Shown: positions 35,058 through 42,651 of the stretch, piece after piece
Position numbering within the stretch: the stretch's first letter is position 1
How the letters are laid out: every line of letters begins with the position of its first letter
Assembly: GCF_039062465.1 (NCBI RefSeq)
Contig: NZ_JBCLNF010000004.1
Location: 124,001-188,000 of the forward strand
Source: Parolsenella sp958406235
GTDB lineage: Bacteria > Actinomycetota > Coriobacteriia > Coriobacteriales > Atopobiaceae
Length of the DNA: 64,000 nucleotides
Direction of reading: 5' to 3'
Program-made: the position numbers and the translations under genes
The notes under the pieces: model-generated
Database searches by the model: none
What the model saw: only the letters and a program-made list of their open reading frames with translations
What the model was told of the DNA's origin: nothing

Positions 35058-35086
35058 AAAAAAGGCCGGAGACAATGCCTCCGGCC
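35058..35086 (-). terminator. Terminator of the tRNA-Val transcript
   Basis: Minus strand: GGCCGGAG, loop GCATTGT, CTCCGGCC, followed by TTTTTT (35063-35058). Confidence 0.9.
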
Positions 35087-35096
35087 TGCGGTTACA

Positions 35097-35172
35097 TGGT
35101 GGGCGATGAGGGATTCGAACCCCCGACCTTGTGCGTGTAAGGCACCTGCGCTAGCCACTGCGCCAATCGCCC
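35097..35172 (-). tRNA. tRNA-Val(TAC)
   Basis: Complete on the minus strand: acceptor GGGCGAT/ATCGCCC, D arm GCGC...GCGC, loop CTTACAC (anticodon TAC), T loop TTCGAAT and encoded CCA (35097-35099). The bottom anticodon stem pair is G-A rather than Watson-Crick; the other four pairs are good. Confidence 0.95.
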
Positions 35173-35429
35173 GCAGGCATGGGAAGTGTAGCACAGGACA
35201 GCCCACGGCTCACTCCACCATGGCATGCCCACGACCCGTCGCTCCCCGCGACGCGCGTGCGGCACGGCTCGAGGCACGGCCCGCCACGCCCACGGCGCGC
35301 GACCGGCCTGGCTCACCGCACTCGTCGCCCTTCTACCTCGCCCACAACCGTCCCTCCATCGCGCGCCGCGTATACTTGGAATGTTGAATACGCGCCGGCA
35401 CAGCCCGGCCGCACGTTAGGAGACGTCTC
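35173..35429. other. Intergenic region tRNA-Val / MurE-type ligase
   Basis: About 257 bases with no supported gene; carries the tRNA promoter (minus strand) and the ligase promoter. A TATACT hexamer lies near 35370. Repeated GCCCACG/GCCACG words are present but no clear regulatory site. Confidence 0.4.
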
Positions 35430-37049
35430 ATGACCAGCGCCACCACCCTGCTCGAGCTCTGCGACCTGCTCGATGCCAACGATATTCTCGTAAGCGGCAT
35501 TCCCGAGGAGGCAGACACGAATGTGACCGGAGCCGCCTGCGACTCGCGCTGCGTCCACGAGGGCAACGTCTTCTTCTGCAAGGGACGTGCCTTCAAGCCC
35601 GCCTTCCTCACCTCTGCCCTCGAGACGGGCGCCGTCGCCTACATCTGCGACCCGGACCACGCCGAGGAGCTCACTGCCACCGCGCCTTCCGCACCCGCGA
35701 TTGTGACCAGCGACATGCGCCGCGCCATGGCCCTCGTCTCCGCCGCCGCCTTTGGCAGGCCCGACCTCGACGTCCCCCAGATTGGTATCACGGGAACCAA
35801 GGGCAAGTCGACCACCGCGTACATGCTGCGCTACATCATCGACGCCGAGAACGGCGAGAAGACCTGCGGCATCATCGGTTCAATCGACACCTATGACGGC
35901 GCGGAGGACATCGAGTCCACCAACACCACGCCCGAGGCACCCGACCTCTGGCGCCACCTCGCCAACGCCCGCGAGCATGACCTCTCCGCCATGGTGATGG
36001 AGATCTCGAGCCAGGCGCTCAAGTATGACCGCAGCCTCGGCCTCTCGCTCGACGTCGCGGCGTTCCTCAACATCGGCGCGGACCACATCTCCGCCGTCGA
36101 GCACCCCACCTTCGAGGATTACTTCGCCAGCAAGCTCAAGATCTTCTCCCAGTGCGACAACGCCGTGATCAACCTCGGCACCGCCCACCTCGAGCGCGTC
36201 CTCGACGCGGCGCGTGCCGCCGGCGTCGAGAGCATCGTCACCGTCTCGACCTCTGGCGCCGATCCCGTCGAGTGCGGCAGCTGCGACATGGTCTACCCGG
36301 ACATCTGGGCGACCGACATCAAGCCCCTGGGCACCCAGCTCACCTTCGTCGCCCATGGCACGGATGCCCCCGAGGAAGACGGCGAGCGCGTCGAGTGGCA
36401 GCTCCCTGTCACCATCAACTTCCCCGGCCTCTTCAACGTGGAGAACGCCCTCGTCGCCATCGCCTGCGCCAAGCTGCTCGGCGTAAGCGACGCTGCCATC
36501 GTAGCGGGCCTCGCCGCCTGTCGCGTTCCCGGCCGCATGGAGCTCATCGGCAAGCCGGATTCCAAGGTGCTCTGCGTCGTCGACTATGCGCACAACACCC
36601 TCTCCTACCAGAAGTTCTTTGCGTCCATGACCGAGGAGTTCCCTGGCAGGCGCATCATCGCCCTCATCGGGGCGCCCGGCGGCAAGGCGTTCGAGCGCCG
36701 TGTCGAACTCCCGCGCGAGGCCGCTCGCTGGGCGTGCCACATCGTCACCACCGAGGAGGACCCGGCGCACGACTCGAACGAGGAGATCTGCCGCGAGATG
36801 GACGGCAACGTGCCCGAGGGCGCTACGCTCGCCGATGGCATTCCCGTGACGCACGAGTACGTGCTCGATCGCGAGGAGGCCGTCGCCCGCTGCCTCGACG
36901 TCGCGCTCGGCTATGAGGAGCCGTCGCTCGTCTGTCTGCTTGGCAAGGGCGATGAGACGCTCATCCACCGCGGCGACGAGTTCCAGACGATGGTGCCCGA
37001 CGGCAAGGCATTCGAGAACGCAGCCGCTGCACGCGGCATCGAGCTCTAG
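35430..37049 (+). CDS. murE: MurE-type UDP-N-acetylmuramyl-tripeptide synthetase
   Basis: A 539-residue Mur ligase adding the third residue of the peptidoglycan stem peptide to UDP-MurNAc-L-Ala-D-Glu. N-terminal uridine domain (DSRCVHEGNVFFCKGRAF), ATP loop GITGTKGKSTTAY (about 117-129), TTPEAPDL, MEISSQALKYDR and the C-terminal domain with VVDYAHN. The residue-specifying motif reads TTEEDPAHDSNEEI (Asp444-Pro445), unlike DNPRxE of diaminopimelate-adding enzymes, so L-lysine, L-ornithine or another residue is more likely. A stand-alone gene, followed by a HAD phosphatase ten bases on. Confidence 0.88.
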   Translation: MTSATTLLELCDLLDANDILVSGIPEEADTNVTGAACDSRCVHEGNVFFCKGRAFKPAFLTSALETGAVAYICDPDHAEELTATAPSAPAIVTSDMRRAMALVSAAAFGRPDLDVPQIGITGTKGKSTTAYMLRYIIDAENGEKTCGIIGSIDTYDGAEDIESTNTTPEAPDLWRHLANAREHDLSAMVMEISSQALKYDRSLGLSLDVAAFLNIGADHISAVEHPTFEDYFASKLKIFSQCDNAVINLGTAHLERVLDAARAAGVESIVTVSTSGADPVECGSCDMVYPDIWATDIKPLGTQLTFVAHGTDAPEEDGERVEWQLPVTINFPGLFNVENALVAIACAKLLGVSDAAIVAGLAACRVPGRMELIGKPDSKVLCVVDYAHNTLSYQKFFASMTEEFPGRRIIALIGAPGGKAFERRVELPREAARWACHIVTTEEDPAHDSNEEICREMDGNVPEGATLADGIPVTHEYVLDREEAVARCLDVALGYEEPSLVCLLGKGDETLIHRGDEFQTMVPDGKAFENAAAARGIEL

Positions 37050-37059
37050 GGGGATGGAC

Positions 37060-37974
37060 ATGGCTGGTTATCTCACGTTTCCGGAGCGCCCCACCGGCGA
37101 GCTCGCCGAGCGCCTGCGCAAGGTCCGCTACGTCATCACGGACGCGGACGGCACCATGTTCACGGGCGCCAAGGCCACGGTGAACTCCGCCGGGGAGCCC
37201 TGTGCAGACCTCGTTCAGACGTTGGTCGAGCTCACGCGCGCCGGCGTCTCCGTCATCCCGTGCACCGGCCGCAACCGCGCCATGATCATGGAAGATGCCC
37301 GCGTGCTGGGATTTCCCGGTTGGATTGCGGAGATGGGCGGCGTGGTGTGCACCAAGCAGGCCAGCCAGCCCGAGTGGCACTACTTCTGCGGACGTATGCC
37401 GTATGACGAGACCTGCGGCAAGACGCCGCACGACGTGATCTGGGAGACCGGCGTCATCGATGCGATGCTCGAGCGTTGGCCCGGCCATCTCGAGACCTAC
37501 CACGACAACGGCATCGGCTTCGAGTACCGCGAGGTCACCATCGCCATGCGCGGCGACGCGCCCGAGGAGGAGATGCAGGATATGCTCGACCACTGCGGTC
37601 TGCCCCTGTACCTTTCCGACAACGGCATGGTCGACCACATCTCCGGCGAGACGACCCTCAATGTCGACCGCGCGAACCCGCAGGGCATCCACACGTACCA
37701 CATCACACCTGCCGGCGTGAGCAAGGGCACCGGCATCCTGCGCTTTATCGAGCTCGCGGGCCTGGCTCCCGAGGAGGTTCTCGGCGCGGGCGACTCCCCG
37801 GCAGATTGCGTGATTGCAGACGCCGTGGGCACGTTCCTGTTCATGTGCAACGGCCTGAGCCACGATCGCGCGGAGGAGGAGATCTCCGCCCGCGACAACA
37901 TCCTCGTCTCTACGAAGCGCTCGACCGATGGCTGGGTCGCTGCCATGCGCGGTCTGCTCGCCGCGAAGGAGTAG
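37060..37974 (+). CDS. HAD-superfamily phosphatase (Cof/MPGP-like)
   Basis: A 304-residue HAD hydrolase: motif I ITDADGTMF (Asp-x-Asp), motif II IPCTGRNRAM, and motif IV VLGAGDSPADCVIADAVG; the C2-type cap includes the FEYREVTIAMRGDAP strand region. Substrate unknown. It starts at ATG 37060 or at ATG 37054; the latter is directly against the ribosome site AGGGGG, so 37060 was chosen. It follows the MurE-type gene by ten bases and is probably co-transcribed. Confidence 0.82.
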   Translation: MAGYLTFPERPTGELAERLRKVRYVITDADGTMFTGAKATVNSAGEPCADLVQTLVELTRAGVSVIPCTGRNRAMIMEDARVLGFPGWIAEMGGVVCTKQASQPEWHYFCGRMPYDETCGKTPHDVIWETGVIDAMLERWPGHLETYHDNGIGFEYREVTIAMRGDAPEEEMQDMLDHCGLPLYLSDNGMVDHISGETTLNVDRANPQGIHTYHITPAGVSKGTGILRFIELAGLAPEEVLGAGDSPADCVIADAVGTFLFMCNGLSHDRAEEEISARDNILVSTKRSTDGWVAAMRGLLAAKE

Positions 37975-38050
37975 CTACCCGCGCGGGCGCGGGACCGCGC
38001 GCATCCATCCGGCCCTGCAACAGCCTGGCGCACGCAACAGCCCGGCGCGA

Positions 38051-38085
38051 CGCGCCGCCAGCGAGCCCATAGCCCCCGTTCTGCC
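38051..38085. repeat. GC-rich intergenic repeat, copy 1
   Basis: CGCGCCGCCAGCGAGCCCAT followed by AGCCCCCGTTCTGCC recurs, with small internal duplications, at 38882-38934. The neighbouring DNA also holds two near copies of GCAACAGCCYGGCGC (about 38016-38050). Confidence 0.6.
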
Positions 38086-38121
38086 ACGCCGGCCCTCCGC
38101 CATGCTTCTCAGTAGCCGCCG

Positions 38122-38442
38122 CTAGTTCGACCCCGTCTCGAGCAGAGCCTTCAGGTAGTCGCTCCTAGAACTAAGCACGCGATCGACGAAGACGCTGTCT
38201 CCCACCCGATAAAAGGCAAGATAGAAGCCAGCGATCACGAACCTGTACGGAGTAGAAATGGGGCTTATCGAAGACAGGGGCGTTCCTGATTCCGGGAAGT
38301 CCGCAAGCAACTCCACGCGGGACAGGATCGAATCAATCACCTTTGACGCCGCGCGCGGGTTCTCGCATTCTTCAGCGAGATAGCTCCATATGCTCTCGAG
38401 GTCGCGATTCGCAAGCGGAGAGAAGACGACCCTCTTAGGCAT
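38122..38442 (-). CDS. RelE/ParE-family toxin
   Basis: A 106-residue type II toxin. Features: KRVVFSPLANRDLESIWSYLAEECENPRAASKVIDSIL (two N-terminal helices), then a beta-sheet ending in YRFVIAGFYLAFYRVGDSVFVDRVLSSRSDYLKAL; the FYRV...RVLSSRSDY block is characteristic of ParE. ParE proteins poison DNA gyrase; RelE members cut mRNA; which applies here cannot be decided. It overlaps the antitoxin gene by eight bases (38435-38442), a common coupling arrangement. Confidence 0.85.
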   Translation of the reverse strand: MPKRVVFSPLANRDLESIWSYLAEECENPRAASKVIDSILSRVELLADFPESGTPLSSISPISTPYRFVIAGFYLAFYRVGDSVFVDRVLSSRSDYLKALLETGSN

Positions 38443-38698
38443 GGGTCACTTCTCGATTTGAGAAGCGCGAACGGATGTCGTCCATGGATAGCCAGCCGTC
38501 GCGCTCGCCAGACGCGCGACCCGCCTCGAGCTCGTTGAACAAGCTGCTCGCAGCGGACAGGCGATCGTAATCGGCAATATCAAGAATCGCATACCTGCCA
38601 TGGCCGTTTCTCGTAAGAAAGACCGGCGAGCCCACCTGGACGTTCGAAAGGACGTCGTTGTAGCTTCTCAAGTCAGACACGGGTTGAATCTTTGGCAT
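38435..38698 (-). CDS. Phd/YefM-family antitoxin
   Basis: An 87-residue antitoxin. The N-terminal DLRSYNDVLSNVQVGSPVFLTRNGHGRYAILDIADY matches the Phd/YefM DNA-binding domain, and the charged C-terminus (ELEAGRASGERDGWLSMDDIRSRFS) would neutralise the toxin. ATG 38698 follows AAGGAG. It is upstream of and translationally coupled to the toxin, as in the classical order. An AT-rich promoter with direct repeats precedes it, expected for autoregulation. Confidence 0.85.
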   Translation of the reverse strand: MPKIQPVSDLRSYNDVLSNVQVGSPVFLTRNGHGRYAILDIADYDRLSAASSLFNELEAGRASGERDGWLSMDDIRSRFSNREVTHA

Positions 38699-38770
38699 GA
38701 GATGCTCCTTCGCTAGATTTTACGAAGTATTCTACATTGAATTTTACAACAACCCATGCATATAAATCCT
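38699..38770 (-). promoter_or_regulatory. Toxin-antitoxin promoter/operator
   Basis: Strongly AT-rich minus-strand region with GTAAAAT present twice (TTGTAAAATTC and TCGTAAAATCT) around a -10-like TAGAAT. A plausible autoregulatory site for the Phd/YefM protein. Confidence 0.45.
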
Positions 38771-38802
38771 AGCTACGCGCAGGGCGACACACCCCGAAAC
38801 GC

Positions 38803-38870
38803 CAACGCCTACCTCTTGTAAGGAATCCGGCCCGATTCTGGCCCCAAGCCCTTACAAGAGGTAGGCGTTG
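38803..38870. repeat. Perfect 21-bp inverted repeat with 26-base loop
   Basis: Bases 38803-38823 (beginning CAACGCCTACC, ending TTGTAAGG) are exactly complementary to 38850-38870. The 26-base loop has its own GGCC-GGCC pairing. No U tract on either side, so not a simple terminator. Confidence 0.9.
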
Positions 38871-38881
38871 TGCTCTGTCGC

Positions 38882-38934
38882 GCCGCGCCGCCAGCGACCG
38901 CCAGCGAGCCCATAGCCCATAGCCCCGTTCTGCC
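38882..38934. repeat. GC-rich intergenic repeat, copy 2
   Basis: Same unit as 38051-38085, with the words CCGCCAGCGA and CCCATAG each duplicated. Confidence 0.6.
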
Positions 38935-39003
38935 GCGACTCGGCGTCGGCGAGCCCGCGGACCCACCCCGCGGTCCCCGCGGCGTGCCGGCGCGGTGCCG
39001 CAG

Positions 39004-39043
39004 CCGCGGCCGACACGGAGCGCCCGCGGCCGACACGGAGCGC
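39004..39043. repeat. Tandem duplication, 20-bp unit
   Basis: CCGCGGCCGACACGGAGCGC occurs twice without spacer, with a third partial copy following. Confidence 0.85.
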
Positions 39044-39184
39044 ACGCGGTCGGCAAGCGCCCCAGGACATGAGAAGGCCCGGGACGGGCATCGCGGGGCA
39101 AGCCATCCGCCGCGCATGGCGCGGGGAGCCTTGCGTGCGACGCCGTACCGGGCCTCACTCAAGCCAGTTCGCTAGGAAGCGAAA

Positions 39185-40411
39185 TTAGAAATCGATGTCC
39201 GTGTCGTAGTAGCAGGCCTTCAGGATCTTCTCGAAGTCGGCGGCCTTCGTCTCACGCGGGTTCTCCGGCGTGCAGGCGTCCTGCTCGGCGTTCGCGGCGA
39301 TCTCGGGGAGCTTCGCGAGGAACTCCTCCTCGGAGACCATCTGCGGGTGCTCGTCGTCGACCTTCACGCCGCCGTTGGCGTAGTCCTTGATGGACTGCGG
39401 GATGTTGAGCTGGTCGTTGAGATCGCGGATCTTCTGGACGAGCGCGGCGATGAGCTCCTCGTTCGTCTCGCCGGGAAGGTGCAGGACCTCCTTGGCAACG
39501 TAGGCGTAGCGCTCGGCGGCACGCGGGTCCTTGGAGTTCCACTGGATGACCTTGCCGAGGTACATGGCGTTGGCGGCACCGTGGATGATGTGGCCGTTCT
39601 CGAAGGCGGCACCGGTCTTGTGGGCCATGGAGTGCACGATGCCGAGCAGGCCAGAAGAGAAGGCGATGCCGGCGATGCACTGGGCCTCGTGCATGTGCTG
39701 ACGGGCCTCCTTGTCGCCCTCATAGGACTTCGGGAGCCACTCGGCGATCTCGCGGATGCCGTGAAGGGCGTTGGCGTCGGTGAACATGGACGCGAACGTG
39801 GAGACATAGGCCTCCATGCAGTGCGTCAGGGCATCCATGCCGGTGTGGGCGCAGAGCTTGGCGGGCATGGAGTAGGTGAGCTCGGGGTCGACGATGGCGA
39901 CGTCCGGGGTGATGTTGAAGTCGGCGAGCGGGTACTTGATGCCCTTGGCGTAGTCCGTGATGACGGAGAACGCGGTGACCTCGGTAGCGGTGCCGGAGGT
40001 CGAGGAGATGGCGCAGAAGTGGGCCTTCTGGCGCAGCTCGGGGAAGGAGAACGGCTGAATGATGTTGTCGAAGGACTCCTCGGGATACTCGTAGAAGACC
40101 CACATGGCCTTGGCGGCGTCAATCGGGGAGCCACCGCCGAGGGCGATAATCCAGTCAGGCTGGAACTCGCGCATGGCCTCGGCGCCCTTCATGACCGTCT
40201 CGATGGAAGGATCGGACTCGACGCCCTCGAACAGCTTGACCTCGAAGCCGGCGTCCTCAAGATCCTTCTGGATGTCCTGCAGGAAGCCGCCGCGACGCAT
40301 GGAGCCGCCGCCGCTGACGATGATGGCCTTGGAGCCCTTGAGGTTCTTCACCTCGTGACGAGCGCCCTCGCCAAAGTAGAGGTCACGCGGATTGGTAAAA
40401 CGACCAGCCAT
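39185..40411 (-). CDS. Iron-containing alcohol dehydrogenase 1
   Basis: A 408-residue group III (Fe-ADH) NAD(P)-dependent dehydrogenase reducing aldehydes to alcohols in fermentation. Seen: NAD region IIVSGGGSMRRGGF, GGGSPIDAAKAM (about 98-109), TSGTATEVTAFSVI, and the iron-ligand stretch from DPELTYSMPAKLCAHTGMDALTHCMEAY to HSMAHKTGAAFENGHIIHGAANA. ATG 40411 follows GGAGGATCG; an upstream in-frame start at 40447 lies in the leader hairpin and is unlikely. A second, different Fe-ADH lies at 60123. Confidence 0.93.
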   Translation of the reverse strand: MAGRFTNPRDLYFGEGARHEVKNLKGSKAIIVSGGGSMRRGGFLQDIQKDLEDAGFEVKLFEGVESDPSIETVMKGAEAMREFQPDWIIALGGGSPIDAAKAMWVFYEYPEESFDNIIQPFSFPELRQKAHFCAISSTSGTATEVTAFSVITDYAKGIKYPLADFNITPDVAIVDPELTYSMPAKLCAHTGMDALTHCMEAYVSTFASMFTDANALHGIREIAEWLPKSYEGDKEARQHMHEAQCIAGIAFSSGLLGIVHSMAHKTGAAFENGHIIHGAANAMYLGKVIQWNSKDPRAAERYAYVAKEVLHLPGETNEELIAALVQKIRDLNDQLNIPQSIKDYANGGVKVDDEHPQMVSEEEFLAKLPEIAANAEQDACTPENPRETKAADFEKILKACYYDTDIDF

Positions 40412-40819
40412 AACGATCCTCCAAATCAATCTCCGGTGGAATGCCACCGGTATCCGACGGCAAGAACCGCCGGCTTTCCCCAGAAGACAGGCGATATCCC
40501 CACGCCTGCCACGAATGCGGCGAACGCGAATCCCCTTCGCATGGACGCCACAGGGTTAGGTCCGTTCTGATCGAACGCGGCTCTCAATAGGCCACAGTTC
40601 GAAGGACTCAACCACGTGGAAGTTTATCCGGCGAGCGGTTTCTCCAAACGCTGTTTTCCGTAAGCGTGGAGTAATGACCGCCCGCGGAAATTCTCAATCC
40701 GTCGATTTACAAGACGGATTGACCTCGTTCCGGTAGACAATTAAATGCCAGCTCAAATGGGTTGTTCATTGATTCATGTACAACTTTGGACCTCGAACGG
40801 GGTCCAAGCGGGCTCGACG
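40412..40819. promoter_or_regulatory. Leader and regulatory region of alcohol dehydrogenase 1
   Basis: About 408 bases without a gene. A short hairpin CCGGTGG/CCACCGG (40433-40450) sits directly upstream of the ribosome site, and a perfect 10-bp inverted repeat, TCAATCCGTC (40694-40703) with GACGGATTGA (40713-40722), lies about 285 bases upstream. The latter could be an operator or the terminator of the aminotransferase. No Rex-type site was recognised. Confidence 0.45.
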
Positions 40820-41979
40820 CTACAGGCCAGACTCAGCAATCGCAGAGACGGCCTCGCGGATGACCGCAGGCGGCTGCACGAGCGCCATACGCACGAAGCC
40901 CTCCCCCGCGGGACCGAAGCTGGCACCCGGCGTCACGATGACACCGGCCTTTTCCATAAGCTCTAGCACAAACTGCATCGAATCCGTGCGCCCATGCGGA
41001 AGACGCGCCCAGACGAACATCGAGCCATGCGCGTTGGGAGTTCCCAGCCGATTGATTCCAGGCCATCGCACAGGGCATCACGACGCTCCTGGTAGAGCAG
41101 CTCCTGGGTGCGAACGGAATCGCGAGGGCCGTTGAGCGCCGCGATGGCAGCGTATTGAATGGGCAGGAACATGCCGTAATCGCTCTGGCCACGGAGCTTT
41201 CTCGTAGCCGCGATGACATCGGCGCGGCCGATAAGGAAACTCACGCGAGCGCCCGTGACGTTGAAGGACTTGGAGAGACTGAAGAACTCGACGCCAACCT
41301 CGGCCGCACCGGGATTCTCAAAGAAGCTATGGCCCTCGCCGCCATCGAAGATGATGTCGCTATAAGCGTTGTCATGGACGATCAGGAGGTCATGGGCGCG
41401 GGCAAACTCGATGATCTGGGCATAGTTCTCCGGCGTGCCCACCGAACCAACGGGGTTTGCGGGCAGAGAAACCACCATGTACTTCGCACGGTCCGCGACG
41501 GCGGGGTCGATGGCGGAGACATCCGGCAGGAAGCCGTTCTCCTCCGCAAGCGGATAGAAGGCGAGGTCGGCGCCGGCAATAAGGGCAGAGGCGCGGAAGA
41601 GCGGATAGCAGGGGTCGGGCACAAGCACGAGGTCGCCCTCGTCGAGGAGGGCCTCCGCCATGCGACCCATGCCCTCCTGCGTTCCGTTCACACTCATAAT
41701 CTGATCGGGGGTAAGCCCGGTAACGCCGAAGCGGTCTGCGTAGTAGTCGATGACGGCCTGGGTGAGCTCGGGAAGATCTGCCAGGGCATACTTCCAGTTC
41801 TCGGAATCCTTGGCAGCCTCGACAAGAGCGTTCTTCACGTGCGCGGGCGGCTCGAAGTCCGGCGTACCCACAGAAAGGTCGATAACCGTGCGGCCCGAAG
41901 CCTCGAGCTCGCGGCGGCGAGCGTTGAGCGAGGCAAAGACCTCGCTGCCGAACCGGTCGAGACGCTTCGAGAACTGCAT
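40820..41979 (-). pseudogene. PLP-dependent aminotransferase class I/II, interrupted by a frameshift
   Basis: The first 314 residues from ATG 41979 (RBS GGAGG) read as a fold-type I aminotransferase: PLP-binding Asn in PANPVGS (Asn175), VHDNAYSD (Asp203) and catalytic SLSKSF (Lys237). After GLESIGWELP the frame changes; the remaining C-terminal 75 residues, beginning PNAHGSMFVWARLP and ending near 40820, are intact in the next frame. A one-base loss in a short C run (about 41036-41040) joins them into a normal-length enzyme. It may be a real loss of function, a programmed shift or a sequencing error. The type is close to DapL/MalY-like or broad aminotransferases; substrate unknown. Confidence 0.85.
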
Positions 41980-42002
41980 GTGAACCTCCGTCGCTGGACA
42001 CG

Positions 42003-42025
42003 ACGCGCCTTGAGGCGCGTTTTTT
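42003..42025 (+). terminator. Plus-strand terminator-like hairpin
   Basis: ACGCGCCT (42003-42010), loop TG, AGGCGCGT (42013-42020), then TTTTT. It points against both flanking minus-strand genes, so it would only stop antisense transcription. Confidence 0.6.
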
Positions 42026-42066
42026 GTGACCTGCGATTGTACGTCGGAGTTCGCCGGACGCTCGGC

Positions 42067-42561
42067 TTATTTCTCAAGACTTTCCAACATCGCAACACAA
42101 GCGGCGGAAACGTCGCGGTAGGTGTCATCGAAATTGTGAGTCCACCAGGGGTCGGCGACGTCGCGCACGGAACCATCGTGCATACGAGCACGAGGACGCA
42201 GCGGAGAATCCTCGGGAACGAAGGAGAGGAGCTTCACGCACTTGCCCTCCGGATCGCCCGAGAAGATGCGGTTAAGATCGCGGCCGTTGCTCGAGTCCAT
42301 GTAGACGATGTAGTCCCAATCCGCGTATTCGCCGGCCCGAATGAGGCGAGCGCGGTGATGTCCCACGGGAACGCCAACCTCATTCAGCTTGTTGACCGTA
42401 CCGTAGTGAGGCGGATTGCCAAGCTCCTCGTCACACGTGCCGGCGGAGTCAATCACGAACTCGCCCTCGCGTCCCGCGCGACGGACGAGGTCCTCCATAA
42501 CGAACTGAGCCATGGTCGAGCGACAGATGTTACCGAGGCAGACAAACAGGATGCGATGCAT
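42067..42561 (-). CDS. Low-molecular-weight protein tyrosine phosphatase
   Basis: A 164-residue LMW-PTP. The catalytic P-loop CLGNICRS (Cys8-x5-Arg14) is near the N-terminus, and the general acid is the Asp in DVADPWW. Bacterial members reverse tyrosine phosphorylation on capsule or stress proteins, or act on arsenate; substrate is unknown. ATG 42561 was chosen over the in-frame start at 42645, which would run through a palindromic repeat and read as repeat-encoded residues. Confidence 0.93.
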   Translation of the reverse strand: MHRILFVCLGNICRSTMAQFVMEDLVRRAGREGEFVIDSAGTCDEELGNPPHYGTVNKLNEVGVPVGHHRARLIRAGEYADWDYIVYMDSSNGRDLNRIFSGDPEGKCVKLLSFVPEDSPLRPRARMHDGSVRDVADPWWTHNFDDTYRDVSAACVAMLESLEK

Positions 42562-42614
42562 GGAGGCACTCCGAGTCTCAGGGTGGGCGGACGGCTGAGC
42601 AACCATAGTAACGA

Positions 42615-42649
42615 AAAGGTGACAAAGGGACTGTCCCTTTGTCACCTTT
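42615..42649. repeat. Palindromic repeat type 1 variant, single copy (locus D)
   Basis: A 17-bp perfect palindrome: AAAGGTGACAAAGGGAC (42615-42631), central T, complement (42633-42649). Compared with the standard repeat, GTTGAC has become GGTGAC and GTCAAC has become GTCACC, a compensated change. It ends two bases before the sbcC stop, and on the minus strand the right arm is followed by TTTTCG, so it can serve as the sbcC terminator. Confidence 0.95.
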
Positions 42650-42651
42650 GG

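Larger units (their letters stand above)
38771..39184. other. Gene-free, repeat-rich stretch
   Basis: About 414 bases without a supported gene. It contains the 21-bp inverted repeat (38803-38870), the second GC-rich repeat copy (38882-38934) and a 20-bp perfect tandem duplication of CCGCGGCCGACACGGAGCGC (39004-39023 and 39024-39043). Confidence 0.6.

Noticed and set aside
38763..39184. Overlapping GC-rich frames (60-130 residues) downstream of the TA pair
   Set aside because: Arginine- and alanine-rich, no ribosome sites and they run through tandem repeats; judged noncoding.
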